From: Oceanirhabdus sp942490885
GTDB taxonomy: Bacteria; Bacillota; Clostridia; Clostridiales; Clostridiaceae
NCBI GenBank assembly: GCA_942490885.1
Contig: CALNYT010000002.1
Location: 62,001-126,000 of the forward strand
DNA length: 64,000 bases
Direction: 5' to 3'
This document shows positions 1 through 8,903 of this stretch, piece by piece; the stretch's first letter is position 1, and every line of letters starts with the position of its first letter. Position numbers and translations under genes: made by a program. Below the pieces are notes generated by a model. It was given only the letters and a program-made list of their open reading frames with translations, was not told where the DNA came from and did no database searches.

Positions 1-240
1 AAATATAATTGTGAAAGAGTTGAATTTACAAGAGATATTACTTTACTAAGAAATATACATAATAATAAATACAATTGGATATTATTTTACTTAAGCTCTA
101 ATACAAAGGAGATAATGATAATTCCTTTACATGATGATTTTGTTCTAGATGAAGAGAATGTAATTGCTTATCCATATAGAGAAATTGAGAAAATTAAGAG
201 AGAATATTATCAAGTTATTAAGAAAATGAACGGTATATAA
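1..240 (+). CDS. C-terminal part of an unrecognised protein (cut by window edge)
   Basis: Frame 1 is open from the first base to a TAA at 238-240, giving 79 residues that begin KYNCERVEFTRD and end YYQVIKKMNGI. Composition is protein-like, with charged residues and aromatic beta-type stretches such as WILFYLSS. I do not recognise the family and see no catalytic motif. The true start lies to the left of the window, so total length is unknown. A hairpin and a U-tract hairpin follow downstream, consistent with the end of a transcription unit. Confidence 0.6.
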   Translation, partial: KYNCERVEFTRDITLLRNIHNNKYNWILFYLSSNTKEIMIIPLHDDFVLDEENVIAYPYREIEKIKREYYQVIKKMNGI

Positions 241-298
241 AAGAGTTATTAATATTTAATAAATTGGGTTGTTAAGTATATTTTTAAGTAGTAAAATG

Positions 299-334
299 TC
301 ATTATTGGTTAGTTAAACAACATACCAATAATGA
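299..334. other. 11-bp perfect inverted repeat in intergenic DNA
   Basis: TCATTATTGGT at 299-309 is perfectly complemented by ACCAATAATGA at 324-334, with a 14-base AT-rich loop. No U-tract follows directly, so it is not a clear terminator. It lies in a 376-base non-coding stretch (241-616) between the partial gene and the small membrane protein gene. It could be an operator or part of an RNA structure. I cannot assign a role. Confidence 0.4.
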
Positions 335-392
335 TTAATAAAACCCCATAATTAATCATGATGTTCTCCCAAATAAAATTTATTTAATACGA

Positions 393-422
393 CACCTTGA
401 GGATGCTTGAGGTGCATTTTTT
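393..422 (+). terminator. Probable intrinsic terminator
   Basis: CACCTTGAG at 393-401 pairs with CTTGAGGTG at 406-414 (two G-T wobbles) around a 4-base GATG loop. A T-rich tract follows. It is about 150 bases from the end of the partial gene at the left edge, so it could end that transcript or a small RNA from the intervening region. Confidence 0.5.
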
Positions 423-537
423 ATTGTTCCTTGGACAATAAAGGGTTTACTCGTTTAATTTAGATAAAATATTGTATTTTAAACACAATATTTTATCCTA
501 GGATAAAATGAGTAAAAACCTATTGCCCTAAACAATA
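423..537. repeat. Long imperfect inverted repeat (about 115 bp)
   Basis: The left arm starting ATTGTTCCTTGGACAATA and the right arm, whose reverse complement starts ATTGTTTAGGGCAATAGG, run in parallel for about 50 bases each. The core of the hairpin is ATAAAATATTGT / ACAATATTTTAT at about 470-502. The whole element could fold as one long stem. There is no ORF inside. It could be a small MITE-like element, a double terminator or a structured RNA. Confidence 0.5.
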
Positions 538-616
538 ATAAAATGTAGTTTCCGTTTTGCAGAAACATCCATCGTTCTCAACTCACCACTATAAATTTCT
601 TTAAAAAGGTTTTTAA

Positions 617-925
617 TTAAAGTTTATACATTTCAGCAAACTTGAATGCTTCTAATTTCCTTTTCAATAAATTTTGTTTTACAGAAAGTTTTTTCAATCC
701 AAAATTTATTAAATAACCTACTCCAAAAATAACGCTTGTAATAGGAATAGACTTGACGATTGCCATTAATGATGACTCTCCTATTGTACCAAAGAAAATA
801 ATAACAAATGTGATGAAAGCCATAAGATATGAAAGTATAACCGTTATATACCCAAATACTAAAAGTGTAGTAATAAGCTTGTATTTTCTGGTTAAGCTTT
901 TTTTGTCACCTAATTCGTAATCCAT
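617..925 (-). CDS. Small two-helix membrane protein, unknown function
   Basis: 102 residues from the ATG at 925. The open frame extends 12 codons further upstream, but AAGGAGGG sits seven bases before this ATG, which decides the start (MDYELGDKKS). The protein has a charged N-terminus, two hydrophobic segments at about residues 17-45 and 50-70 (YITVILSYLMAFITFVIIFF; IPITSVIFGVGYLINFG), then a basic tail KKLSVKQNLLKRKLEAFKFAEMYKL. It is probably an inner-membrane protein with both ends in the cytoplasm. I do not recognise a named family. It is transcribed in the same direction as the chemoreceptor to its right, but a gap of about 100 bases separates them. Confidence 0.6.
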   Translation of the reverse strand: MDYELGDKKSLTRKYKLITTLLVFGYITVILSYLMAFITFVIIFFGTIGESSLMAIVKSIPITSVIFGVGYLINFGLKKLSVKQNLLKRKLEAFKFAEMYKL

Positions 926-1022
926 TGTATTTCCCTCCTTGTAAGTTGAAATAAATAACAAGTCAGTATACTCGTATATTTTACTTATATATTTGACTTA
1001 TTATTTATTTTCACATACCTAA

Positions 1023-2525
1023 TCAATTTGTTTTTAATTTAAGAAGATTAGTGATAGATATAGCTGCAGATATTACACCAACTTCATCTAATCGTTTAAT
1101 AGCCATGAATATATATAATTCTCCTGTATCTATTCTTCTAGTAAGAGGATAAATTTTTATATTGTCACTACTATTCATAAAGTGTCTGTATCTTGGATCT
1201 AATTCAAATATATTCAGCATATAAGCTGAGTTATCTGAACAGTATTTAAAATAGCCTTCTTTATTAGCATAATATAGTTCATTTATACCAATAGAATCAC
1301 AATATTTTTTTAATGATGTTTCGTTTTTAACAACCTCAGTGTTATTCATTATACTTAACCCAATTTCTTCGAGTTTTTTGTATATGCCTGTATCAATTGA
1401 AAGATTTAATAAATTATTAGAGACATCAGATATATTTTCAGTAATAGTATTAAGATTCTCAATAACACTCCATTGCACATCAATATCAGCAGCGATTTCT
1501 TGCACAGAACCAAAAGTTGTAGTATGACAACTACTCAAGCCATGAATTGTATCTTTGATATTAACAGATGAATTAGAGATTGTATCAGAGCTATCTAGTA
1601 TATCATTAAGTCTGTTATGAAGGTCTTTATTAGCTTGTACAATTATTGAAAATGTATTATCTATTTTCTCAACTGATTCTTTTGTACATAATATTTTATC
1701 ATTAGTTGATACCGCCTTATTATTTAAATTATATATTTCTTCTTGCATATGAGAAATATATTTTGATATATTAGAGCTAAAATTCTTGGTTTGTTCAGAT
1801 AACTTTTTTATTTCATTAGCTACAATAGCAAAACTATTACCGGCTTCGCCTGCTCTTGAAGCTTCTATACGAGCATTTAATGCTAATAAATTAGTTTTAT
1901 TGGCGATATCTTCGATATAATTAGTGATGCTAGAAATTTCAGATGAAAGATTCTTTAAATTATCAGTACTGTTTAATAATGTATCATAATATTCCTTTAA
2001 ATCAGACATATTTGATATTGCAAATGATATGGTAGCTTTTTCGCTATTAAGAGTACTAATGCTATTATTAGAGATATCATTTGTTTTTTGAGAAACATCA
2101 ACAATATTGTTTATTTGTGTACTAATTAAATCAATTAATTCAATTAAAGTTTGTATGTAATTATTATCATTTTCAGAAAGTGATATTATTGTTTTTGAAG
2201 CAGAGTTTATTTTATCAGATAACTCTCGTAATTCCCTATTAGAAACAAAAATATCTTTACTACTATCAGCTAATTTTTGAGAAGTTACAGTTAAATTTTT
2301 ATTAGATGATTTGTCATTATTATAAATTTTATGTGACAAATTTTCAAGTTTTTCTGATTTTTCAATATTTTTCTTTGAAAGCGCATAAGAAATTGCAAAA
2401 GAAGAAATAATTGCCAAGGTTATCATAATGTAATTAGGAATTGGTAATAAAGATATTAATGAAAATATTATTGATAAAAGAATAAGTATTAGTGTATTTA
2501 ATATACAAAATTTGATATTTTTCAA
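1023..2525 (-). CDS. Methyl-accepting chemotaxis-type signalling protein with C-terminal extension
   Basis: 500 residues from a TTG start, chosen because AGGAGG lies eight bases upstream. Two hydrophobic stretches at about residues 7-27 and 32-48 form a membrane hairpin with almost no extracytoplasmic loop. A long coiled coil follows. The MCP signalling hairpin tip is visible as TNLLALNARIEASRAGEAG at about 212-230, then FAIVANEIKKLSEQT. After the signalling domain there is about 100 residues (SIGINELYYANKEGYFKYCSD onward) with a PAS-like or Cache-like alternation of strands. The sensory input is therefore probably cytoplasmic and C-terminal, not periplasmic. It should couple to CheA/CheW or act in another signalling role. 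The ligand cannot be read from the sequence. Confidence 0.8.
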   Translation of the reverse strand: MKNIKFCILNTLILILLSIIFSLISLLPIPNYIMITLAIISSFAISYALSKKNIEKSEKLENLSHKIYNNDKSSNKNLTVTSQKLADSSKDIFVSNRELRELSDKINSASKTIISLSENDNNYIQTLIELIDLISTQINNIVDVSQKTNDISNNSISTLNSEKATISFAISNMSDLKEYYDTLLNSTDNLKNLSSEISSITNYIEDIANKTNLLALNARIEASRAGEAGNSFAIVANEIKKLSEQTKNFSSNISKYISHMQEEIYNLNNKAVSTNDKILCTKESVEKIDNTFSIIVQANKDLHNRLNDILDSSDTISNSSVNIKDTIHGLSSCHTTTFGSVQEIAADIDVQWSVIENLNTITENISDVSNNLLNLSIDTGIYKKLEEIGLSIMNNTEVVKNETSLKKYCDSIGINELYYANKEGYFKYCSDNSAYMLNIFELDPRYRHFMNSSDNIKIYPLTRRIDTGELYIFMAIKRLDEVGVISAAISITNLLKLKTN

Positions 2526-2769
2526 TATAAATACCTCCTATGGTTCAAAATGTTATAATTTTCTTAAAAATTTAATCTATAATAAAATTATATAGTATAT
2601 ATAATGTAAGTCAATAATAGCCTAAAATTTTTAATTATTTATAATTAATAATATATTATAATGTAAGTATGTAGAAAAAACTATTTTAAAGAACTAATTG
2701 AAATCGAATATTTATATCAATATGCCTTATATAGTAAAGAATAATAGTAAATTATAAAGGAGAGTAAAT

Positions 2770-3696
2770 ATGGGTTATAACGTAGAAGAAATAAAAAGAA
2801 AAGATGGTAGTGCAATTTATTTTCATAAGTGGGTAAATGACAGTATTGATAAGGCAAATATTAAAGGAATATTTCAAATTGTACATGGTGCAGCTGAACA
2901 TGCTAAGAGATACTCTCAATTTGCTGAGAAGTTGAATGAGTTAGGTTATGTAGTTATTGGAGATGATCATTCAGGTCATGGATTAGCAGCAAAGGATAAC
3001 GATGAATTAGGTTTTTTTGGGGAAGAAAATGGATGGAATAGATTTGTTGATGATGAACTTTTAATAACTGAACATATGAAAGAACAATATCCTAATAAAC
3101 CATTAATTCTTTTTGGACACAGCATGGGATCATTCATAGTTAGAGATTATTTAACTAGAAACCCTAAGGGAATATCAAAATGTATAATTTGTGGAACAGG
3201 TTACGCCAATGCATTTATGACTAAATTAGCATTATTTATGGTAGGGATTGAAAAAAAGAACAATGGAAATATGTATAGAAGTGAAAGAATAGACAAACTT
3301 ACCTTTGGAGGCTTTAACAAGAAATTTAAACCTACAAGAACGGATTTTGATTGGTTAAGTAGGGAAGGTGATGAAGTAGATAAATACATAGCAGATGAAT
3401 TATGTGGATTTATCTTTACAGTAAAAGGGTATGAAGATTTATTTACAGGGGTTAGATACATAAATTCTACTGAAGCTTTTAATAAAACAATAAAGAATAT
3501 TCCTATACTTATGATTTCAGGAGATAAAGATCCTGTGGGTGCTTGTGGTAAGGGTGTTACGAAGGTTTACAATAAATTAAAACAGAGTGGGGTAGAAGAT
3601 ATTACGTTAAAGTTATATGAAGAAGGACGACATGAGATATTAAATGAAACTAATAGAAATGATGTTTATAATGATATAATTCAGTGGATTGAATAA
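2770..3696 (+). CDS. Alpha/beta hydrolase, monoacylglycerol lipase / lysophospholipase-like
   Basis: 308 residues. AAGGAGAG lies seven bases before the ATG. The nucleophile elbow is LFGHSMGSFIVRDYL at about residue 115 (G-H-S-M-G, catalytic Ser). The region VHGAAEHAKRYSQFAEKL near residue 40 is the oxyanion-hole segment (HG). GDKDPVG at about 255 and EGRHEILNE at about 285 supply the acid and His of the triad. This arrangement is that of the serine aminopeptidase S33 / Hydrolase_4 group, which cleaves monoacylglycerols or lysophospholipids. No signal peptide is seen, so it should be cytoplasmic. It is a single gene with no clear operon partner. The exact substrate is not readable. Confidence 0.85.
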   Translation: MGYNVEEIKRKDGSAIYFHKWVNDSIDKANIKGIFQIVHGAAEHAKRYSQFAEKLNELGYVVIGDDHSGHGLAAKDNDELGFFGEENGWNRFVDDELLITEHMKEQYPNKPLILFGHSMGSFIVRDYLTRNPKGISKCIICGTGYANAFMTKLALFMVGIEKKNNGNMYRSERIDKLTFGGFNKKFKPTRTDFDWLSREGDEVDKYIADELCGFIFTVKGYEDLFTGVRYINSTEAFNKTIKNIPILMISGDKDPVGACGKGVTKVYNKLKQSGVEDITLKLYEEGRHEILNETNRNDVYNDIIQWIE

Positions 3697-3867
3697 TCAA
3701 CAATTAATAAAACTTACCTCTTGTTACTACTTCTAAATGAGTGTATAATAGTTTTGATTTAGCGGAAAATTAGATTATCGAAACTTTAGATATGTGAAAT
3801 AAAATGCATTAATGAGAATATTTACATGGATATCATTACGTAACATTAGAAGAGGGGAGTAAGAGTT

Positions 3868-5289
3868 ATGAAAAAGAGAGTTAATCTTACTGAAGGTAAT
3901 ATCTATGGAAGCTTATTTAAACTTGCAGTACCAATTATGCTAACCTCTTTCTTGCAGATGGCCTATAATATGATGGATATGTTGTGGTTAGGTCGATATG
4001 ATCCCTCTGGACAAGCGGTTTCTGCTGCTGGAACTGCAGGATTCTTTTCGTGGTTTGGAATGGCATTTATTATGCTTGCAAAAATCGGAGCAGAAGTAAA
4101 GGTTGCTCAATCCATAGGTGAGAATAGGTTTGAGGACACTAAAAAATATATAAAGACTGCAATTCAGATGATTTTAGTACTTGGTGTGTTTTACACAGGA
4201 GTAATATTAATATTTAAAGAAAGTTTTATAGGATTTTTTAATATTGAAAGTGGAATTATAAATACTATGGCTGTGGAGTATCTGGAAATAATCGCATTTG
4301 GATTGATTTTTTATTTTATTAATCCAGTATTCACAGCGATATTTAACGGATCAGGGGACAGCGTAACTCCTTTAATAATGAATTTTACTGGGTTAATTTT
4401 AAATCTAATACTTGATCCATTGATGATTTATGGGGTAGGACCTTTCAATGAAATGGGAGTCAAAGGAGCTGCACAAGCAACGATTATTGCACAGTGTGTG
4501 GTTACTATTGCATTTTTAATAGCAATTAAAATGAGTAAAAATGGTAAGGTTTTATTCGATGGAGTAAAAATATTATCCAAAATAGAAATTCCACATATGG
4601 AGAATATATTAAAAATAGGTTTGCCTGTTGCATTTCAAAGTGGTCTTTTCACCTTCTTTAGTATGACTATTGGAAGAATAATTTCTGGTATAGATCCAGT
4701 TGGAATAGGAGTTCAAAAGGTAGGGTCTCAGATTGAGTCTCTATCATGGATGACAGCGGGAGGCTTCCAAACAGCGCTTAGTGCCTTTGTGGGACAAAAC
4801 TATGGAGCTAAAAAATGGGACAGAATATACAAGGGATACTTTGCTGCGCTTTCAATAGTAGCTGTATTTGGTATTGGGGTAACATGTCTATTAACATTTG
4901 GATCAGAACCAATATTTAAGCTATTTATCTCAGGGGAAGAACCTCTAAAGATGGGAACTATTTATTTAAGAATATTAGGGCTGTCTCAATTGTTTATGTG
5001 TGTAGAAATTACAACAGCGGGTGCATTCAATGGGTTAGGAAAAACTAAAATACCTTCATGGGTAAGCATAATATTGACAGGAGCAAGAGTTCCTGCGGCA
5101 TATATTCTATCAACTACAATTTTAGGCATTGAAGGGGTTTGGTGGAGTATCACTTTGAGTAGTATATTAAAAGGTATTGTATTAGTATCTTTATTTATTA
5201 TACTTTTAATGAGACGACCAGAGGTTGGAATTGATAAGATAAAGGCACATTTTAAGAGGAATAGAAGAGAAAATAAAATATCTGCGTAA
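3868..5289 (+). CDS. MATE family efflux transporter
   Basis: 473 residues with about twelve hydrophobic segments. The N-terminus KLAVPIMLTSFLQMAYNMMDMLWLG is the typical MATE first helix, and the two-lobe repeat is visible: second-lobe helix GLPVAFQSGLFTFFSMTIGRI near residue 250 and GGFQTALSAFVGQNYGAKK near 305. Members export drugs, dyes or metabolites using a Na+ or H+ gradient across the plasma membrane. A GGGGAG-type ribosome binding site precedes the ATG. The gene stands alone between the hydrolase and the secreted glycosidase, and a hairpin terminator follows at 5368. The substrate is unknown. Confidence 0.9.
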   Translation: MKKRVNLTEGNIYGSLFKLAVPIMLTSFLQMAYNMMDMLWLGRYDPSGQAVSAAGTAGFFSWFGMAFIMLAKIGAEVKVAQSIGENRFEDTKKYIKTAIQMILVLGVFYTGVILIFKESFIGFFNIESGIINTMAVEYLEIIAFGLIFYFINPVFTAIFNGSGDSVTPLIMNFTGLILNLILDPLMIYGVGPFNEMGVKGAAQATIIAQCVVTIAFLIAIKMSKNGKVLFDGVKILSKIEIPHMENILKIGLPVAFQSGLFTFFSMTIGRIISGIDPVGIGVQKVGSQIESLSWMTAGGFQTALSAFVGQNYGAKKWDRIYKGYFAALSIVAVFGIGVTCLLTFGSEPIFKLFISGEEPLKMGTIYLRILGLSQLFMCVEITTAGAFNGLGKTKIPSWVSIILTGARVPAAYILSTTILGIEGVWWSITLSSILKGIVLVSLFIILLMRRPEVGIDKIKAHFKRNRRENKISA

Positions 5290-5367
5290 AGGGATAAACC
5301 ATCGAGACGCTTGAAAATATAGAGATATAAAATAGAATAAAAACAACATATTGTAACTTTATGAAGG

Positions 5368-5402
5368 AACTCACCATTAATACATTTGATGGTGAGTTTT
5401 GT
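5368..5402 (+). terminator. Intrinsic terminator after the MATE gene
   Basis: AACTCACCAT at 5368-5377 pairs with ATGGTGAGTT at 5389-5398 around an 11-base loop, followed by TTTTG. It lies about 80 bases after the MATE stop codon. Confidence 0.7.
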
Positions 5403-5482
5403 TAATATTAATTTTACGAATCTTTAGTGATTATGTGATATAATTTTAATGTAATAATATTGAAGAAAAGAGGTGTTGATTA

Positions 5483-7132
5483 TTGGGGAAATATATGAGG
5501 ATAATGACGAGTTTTCTAACTTGTATGGCTATAATTTTCGGAACAAGCCAACTCGCCTATGGCTTTCAAGTGAGAAAAATGAAGAGTGACAGTAAAGTGC
5601 CTATTGACAAGGTTTGGACTATAACTTTTTCTAAGGGATTTGTAGAGGAATCAATTAACAATGATACCTTAAAACTAGAAGATAATGAGGGAAATGAAGT
5701 AGAAATAACAACTAAGATAGTTAATGAAAAAACAATTGAAATGCATCCTATAAAAGAATATAAATTTGGTACAAGCTATACCTTATTCATTAAAGAAGGG
5801 GTAGTAGGGATTAATCAGGAGATTTTAGAGCAAGAGGTTTCATTCACATTTGAAACAGAAGAATATTCCATGAGTCAGTTAAGTAATTTTATAGGCTGGG
5901 AGGCTGCTATCAATAATGATGCTTACGCTGGTATTTTAAACAATAAGTACAGTATGGTAAACAAAAAAGCTAAGAACCAAAACCTGCAGGGAATAAGTCC
6001 TCTTACATTCTTTTTTAATTATATGGATGGGGAAGTTGAAAGCTTAAAGACGGTTATAAATGAAGAGTACATGACTACTTTGAAAAATAATGGATACGAA
6101 CTCATACCTACATTCCATGTTACGAGAGATTATAATATTCATGGAACATATAAGAGTTTTTCTAATAGTATTGGGAATTTTTTTGGTAATGAAGATAAGG
6201 AAAATAAAATAATAGAGGAGATTGGAAACTCCTTAAAAGAGCTTGAAGCAGATAAAATAATAATAGATTTCGAAGCCTTAGGTGGAGATAATAAGAATGG
6301 TTTCACTGAATTTATAAAGAAACTAAAAGAAGCTATTGGGAAAAAGGAAATAATGATTTGTGTGGCTTATCCTTATGATGGATCACCGTATTTTGATTTT
6401 ATCAACATTAGAGAGTTGGAGCCTTATACAGATGCATTCATGTTCATGGCATATGATGAGAGAACAGCCAGTAGTGTAGATGCGGGGTCAGTTTCGTCAT
6501 ATCCATGGGTTAAGTTTGGGGTAGATATTCTTTTAGATAAAGGAGTTCCAAACAATAAGTTGATTTTAGCAATACCGTTCTATACAATGGACTTTGCTGT
6601 GGTTGAAGGTAAGAGTGAGTTCAATTCGGTTATTGTAACAAGTAGAGTAGTAAATGGTAAGGAAGTTGCATTGTATGAAAAGGCTGATGAAACAAGTAAG
6701 GTAATAAAGTCAGTGACATATGGAGATCAGTTTGTGACAGAGGATTACTTCGAAGATGGTAACAATAAATGGTATAAAGTTAAAGTTGGTGAAGGTTCAG
6801 GGTTTATAAAAGCAGACTTTATAACATTCTTAAATCCTGGAGATAAGAGAGAATTTGTAGTTGGAGCAGGGACAGTATTACAAAAGAATATAGATAAAAT
6901 CATTAAAGAGTCAGAAGATGTTTCAATATCTTATGATGACAAAGCAAAACAGAATGTTTTAACGTACTACAAATTCGATAAGTCAGGAACAGCAAAACTT
7001 AAGCACAAGATATGGCTTGAAGATGAACAATCTCTTCAATGGAGAATAAAGCTAATTGAAGAGTACGAACTTAAAGGCGCTGCAGGATGGCGTTTAGGTT
7101 ATGAGAATGAAGATTTTTATTTGAAAAGGTAA
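5483..7132 (+). CDS. Secreted GH18-type glycosidase with Ig-like and SH3-like domains
   Basis: 549 residues from a TTG start eight bases after AGAGGTG; an ATG four codons in is an alternative. Residues 1-27 form a signal peptide. About 30-125 is a SbsA/Big_5-type Ig-like domain (KVWTITFSKGFVEESINN ... FTFETEE). The GH18 domain follows, with the acid residue in IIIDFEAL at about 260 and MAYDERT at about 325, matching YaaH/YdhD-type spore or wall hydrolases. An SH3-like segment (VALYEKADETSKVIKSV ... GFIKADF, about 393-449) is inserted inside the GH18 fold, since GH18-like sequence resumes (WRIKLIEEYELKGAAGWRLG) near the end. It probably acts on cell-wall or cortex N-acetylglucosamine polymers outside the membrane. 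Substrate is inferred from the family only. Confidence 0.8.
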   Translation: MGKYMRIMTSFLTCMAIIFGTSQLAYGFQVRKMKSDSKVPIDKVWTITFSKGFVEESINNDTLKLEDNEGNEVEITTKIVNEKTIEMHPIKEYKFGTSYTLFIKEGVVGINQEILEQEVSFTFETEEYSMSQLSNFIGWEAAINNDAYAGILNNKYSMVNKKAKNQNLQGISPLTFFFNYMDGEVESLKTVINEEYMTTLKNNGYELIPTFHVTRDYNIHGTYKSFSNSIGNFFGNEDKENKIIEEIGNSLKELEADKIIIDFEALGGDNKNGFTEFIKKLKEAIGKKEIMICVAYPYDGSPYFDFINIRELEPYTDAFMFMAYDERTASSVDAGSVSSYPWVKFGVDILLDKGVPNNKLILAIPFYTMDFAVVEGKSEFNSVIVTSRVVNGKEVALYEKADETSKVIKSVTYGDQFVTEDYFEDGNNKWYKVKVGEGSGFIKADFITFLNPGDKREFVVGAGTVLQKNIDKIIKESEDVSISYDDKAKQNVLTYYKFDKSGTAKLKHKIWLEDEQSLQWRIKLIEEYELKGAAGWRLGYENEDFYLKR

Positions 7133-7136
7133 AATT

Positions 7137-7237
7137 TGGGCGGGGGTCTGGTCCCCAGACAATATTTGGGTTGGGGTCTGGTCAAAAATGGAACGGGGTC
7201 AGACCCCCAGCCAAAAAATGGGTGCGGACCAGGAACG
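7137..7237. repeat. GGGGTC/GACCCC palindromic repeat cluster (RAYT-associated type)
   Basis: A GC-rich block in otherwise AT-rich DNA contains GGGGGTCTGGTCCCC, then ACAATATTTGGGTTGGGG, then GGGGTCAGACCCCC. The arrangement GGGGTCTGGT-N4-AGACAATATTTGGGT-N-GGGGTC is repeated nearly exactly at 40980-41043, next to a RAYT transposase gene. This is a dispersed palindromic element, not coding; the small ORF over it is spurious. It lies directly after the GH18 stop codon. Confidence 0.8.
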
Positions 7238-7266
7238 CCCAAAAACTTCATAACTTTGTCAACAAA

Positions 7267-7297
7267 CAAAACCACCCGCAAAAACGGGTGGTTTTCA
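7267..7297. terminator. Bidirectional terminator between convergent genes
   Basis: AAACCACCCG pairs with CGGGTGGTTT around a short A-rich loop, with a T-rich tract to the right and an A-rich tract to the left. It separates the GH18 gene from the convergent membrane protein gene and can serve both strands. Confidence 0.8.
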
Positions 7298-7309
7298 TTT
7301 AAGAATTTA

Positions 7310-8230
7310 TTAAGCTAAAGCTTTAATTTCTTTGTAGCTATTAAGGTCTGTATAAAGTTCACCTTTAATCGGATTACGTTTTGTTTTAATAATTTTGTAA
7401 ATATGGTATCCGAATACTGCGATATTTGCTAGTAATGCAACTAAGCTTGCAATAAATAAAGCCTTTGGGTTATGTGATGATTTAACTGCAAACTGTGAGT
7501 TATCAATGAACCCTGGATAAGTCATCGCAAACATACACCATAATGCAAGTGTTTGTGCACGATGTTGTAGCCAAGCACCTTTCTTAATAAAGAAAGCTGC
7601 AAATGTAGGAGCTAACAGCATGGCTACACCGCAGTACCATGAGTGATCAGATAAGCAGTTATATGTATATGCAAAGTTCCAAAGATCATATGCTACAATC
7701 CAAAACCACAGCATGTCAGGCCATAACATATCTTTACTCTTATCCTTACTGATACAGATTCCAATCCAACCTGTAATAGTAAGGATATTTAAGATACCAG
7801 CAATTCCATTCATAATATTCCAAGAACCACTTACAGTCATCATTCCTTCAAATATCTCGTGGTTAAGGTGCAATCCGTAAATTTGGAAATCACGTGCTAT
7901 TGCTTCACAAATATTGATTGCTAAAATTAATGGTGGGAAACATAAAACCCACTTTTTAGTGCTTGCGCCTTTCACGTATCTAATTAACCAGAATCCGATG
8001 CATCCCGCTAGTGATGAATACACTTTAGCATAATGAAACCAATCGTTTACGCTTGTACCTTCAGTAGTTTTAGGCCATACAGCAAAGGTAAGAATTAGTG
8101 GCAATGCGATGAAAAGTAATAGGAATCCTGATTTGAATCTACGTCCTAATTCATTTAGTCCAATCAAAACAAAAAATACAATTAGTAACATAAGCCAGTT
8201 CCTTAAAGGCTGTGCTTCAAAGAAAAACAT
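7310..8230 (-). CDS. Polytopic membrane protein, DUF5692-like
   Basis: 306 residues from the ATG at 8230. An ATG two codons further upstream is only one base from the GGGGGA ribosome binding site, so the inner ATG, seven bases away, is preferred. The protein has eight or nine hydrophobic helices (NWLMLLIVFFVLIGLNELGRR; FLLLFIALPLILTFAVW; MTVSGSWNIMNGIAGILNILT and others) rich in Trp. Motifs such as PDMLWFWIVAYDLWNFAYTYNC and SDHSWYCGVAMLLAPTFAAFF remind me of the DUF5692 family of integral membrane proteins, whose function is unknown to me. That family name is from memory and is not checked. It has no operon partner; the gene to its left is convergent and a long non-coding stretch lies upstream. 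Confidence 0.65.
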   Translation of the reverse strand: MFFFEAQPLRNWLMLLIVFFVLIGLNELGRRFKSGFLLLFIALPLILTFAVWPKTTEGTSVNDWFHYAKVYSSLAGCIGFWLIRYVKGASTKKWVLCFPPLILAINICEAIARDFQIYGLHLNHEIFEGMMTVSGSWNIMNGIAGILNILTITGWIGICISKDKSKDMLWPDMLWFWIVAYDLWNFAYTYNCLSDHSWYCGVAMLLAPTFAAFFIKKGAWLQHRAQTLALWCMFAMTYPGFIDNSQFAVKSSHNPKALFIASLVALLANIAVFGYHIYKIIKTKRNPIKGELYTDLNSYKEIKALA

Positions 8231-8335
8231 TAACATTCCCCCTAATTTTAAATATATTATGTAGTACTTTGTATAGAGATTGCAAGTTAAAACTTTATTT
8301 ATTCAAAGATTTTATTAACAATATTATACTATTAA

Positions 8336-8472
8336 TAATCAATACTCATTAATCAATTATCAATGAAGGATGATTTGCTAATGCAAATCTAAAATAGATA
8401 TATTTATAGACTTTTGACCTAAGAAAAAAGTCAACATTCATTGAACATTGAGTATTGATAATTGAGTATTTA
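8336..8472. repeat. Imperfect inverted repeat of TTGATAATTGAGTATT type
   Basis: AATACTCATTAATCAATTATCAATGAA on the left is mirrored on the right by TTCATTGAACATTGAG and ATTGATAATTGAGTATT. The middle holds a second small hairpin (GACTTTTGACC ... AAAAAGTC). It looks like a non-coding dispersed element; no ORF is present. Confidence 0.45.
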
Positions 8473-8530
8473 TCTAAATTACTTTGGTTAAAATTGAAAA
8501 TAAACTAATTGAATAAGTTAATTTTCAATA

Positions 8531-8554
8531 TGGAATCTCTATATAGAGATTCCA
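8531..8554. repeat. 24-bp perfect palindrome
   Basis: TGGAATCTCTAT at 8531-8542 is followed directly by its exact reverse complement ATAGAGATTCCA. The right half continues into a segment also found, in reverse orientation, at 32367-32389. It may be a protein-binding site or part of a mobile repeat. Confidence 0.55.
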
Positions 8555-8903
8555 ACTCAAATCTTTATTTATACGTGTCCATAACTCATTGATACGCTGA
8601 GATTTTGGAACAAGTATAAATAAATTTTCGTACTGGATTCTCTATAACTGAAATTACTACAATTTATTACTACAAAGTAATTTGAAATAAATAACTAATA
8701 AATCTCAAATTACCATCTAACATGATAAATAATAACACTTAAAGAAAATTATTTCAATTTATTTTTAGCATAATTAGACATAAATGTGATTTTGAGAACA
8801 TTCTAGATTGAATTTTGTCGGGGATTTGGGTTTGGTTATGTGTATTATTATTAGAATGGGTCGGGGCTTAGTTTTTAATCAAAATTTAAAATTATTTATC
8901 ACG

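Larger units (their letters stand above)
8237..8903. other. Non-coding AT-rich stretch between membrane protein gene and CRISPR leader 1
   Basis: No supported ORF. The right half has low-complexity AT-rich DNA. Contents that stand out are listed separately: the inverted repeat at 8336-8472, a 24-bp palindrome at 8531-8554, and a dispersed motif TATAGAGATTCCAACTCAAA at 8542. A related version (TATAGAGATTGCAAGTTAAA) occurs at 8271. Confidence 0.6.

Noticed and set aside
7136..7318. 60-residue open frame after the GH18 gene
   Set aside because: It reads through the GGGGTC/GACCCC palindromes and a terminator, has no ribosome binding site and no protein-like composition.
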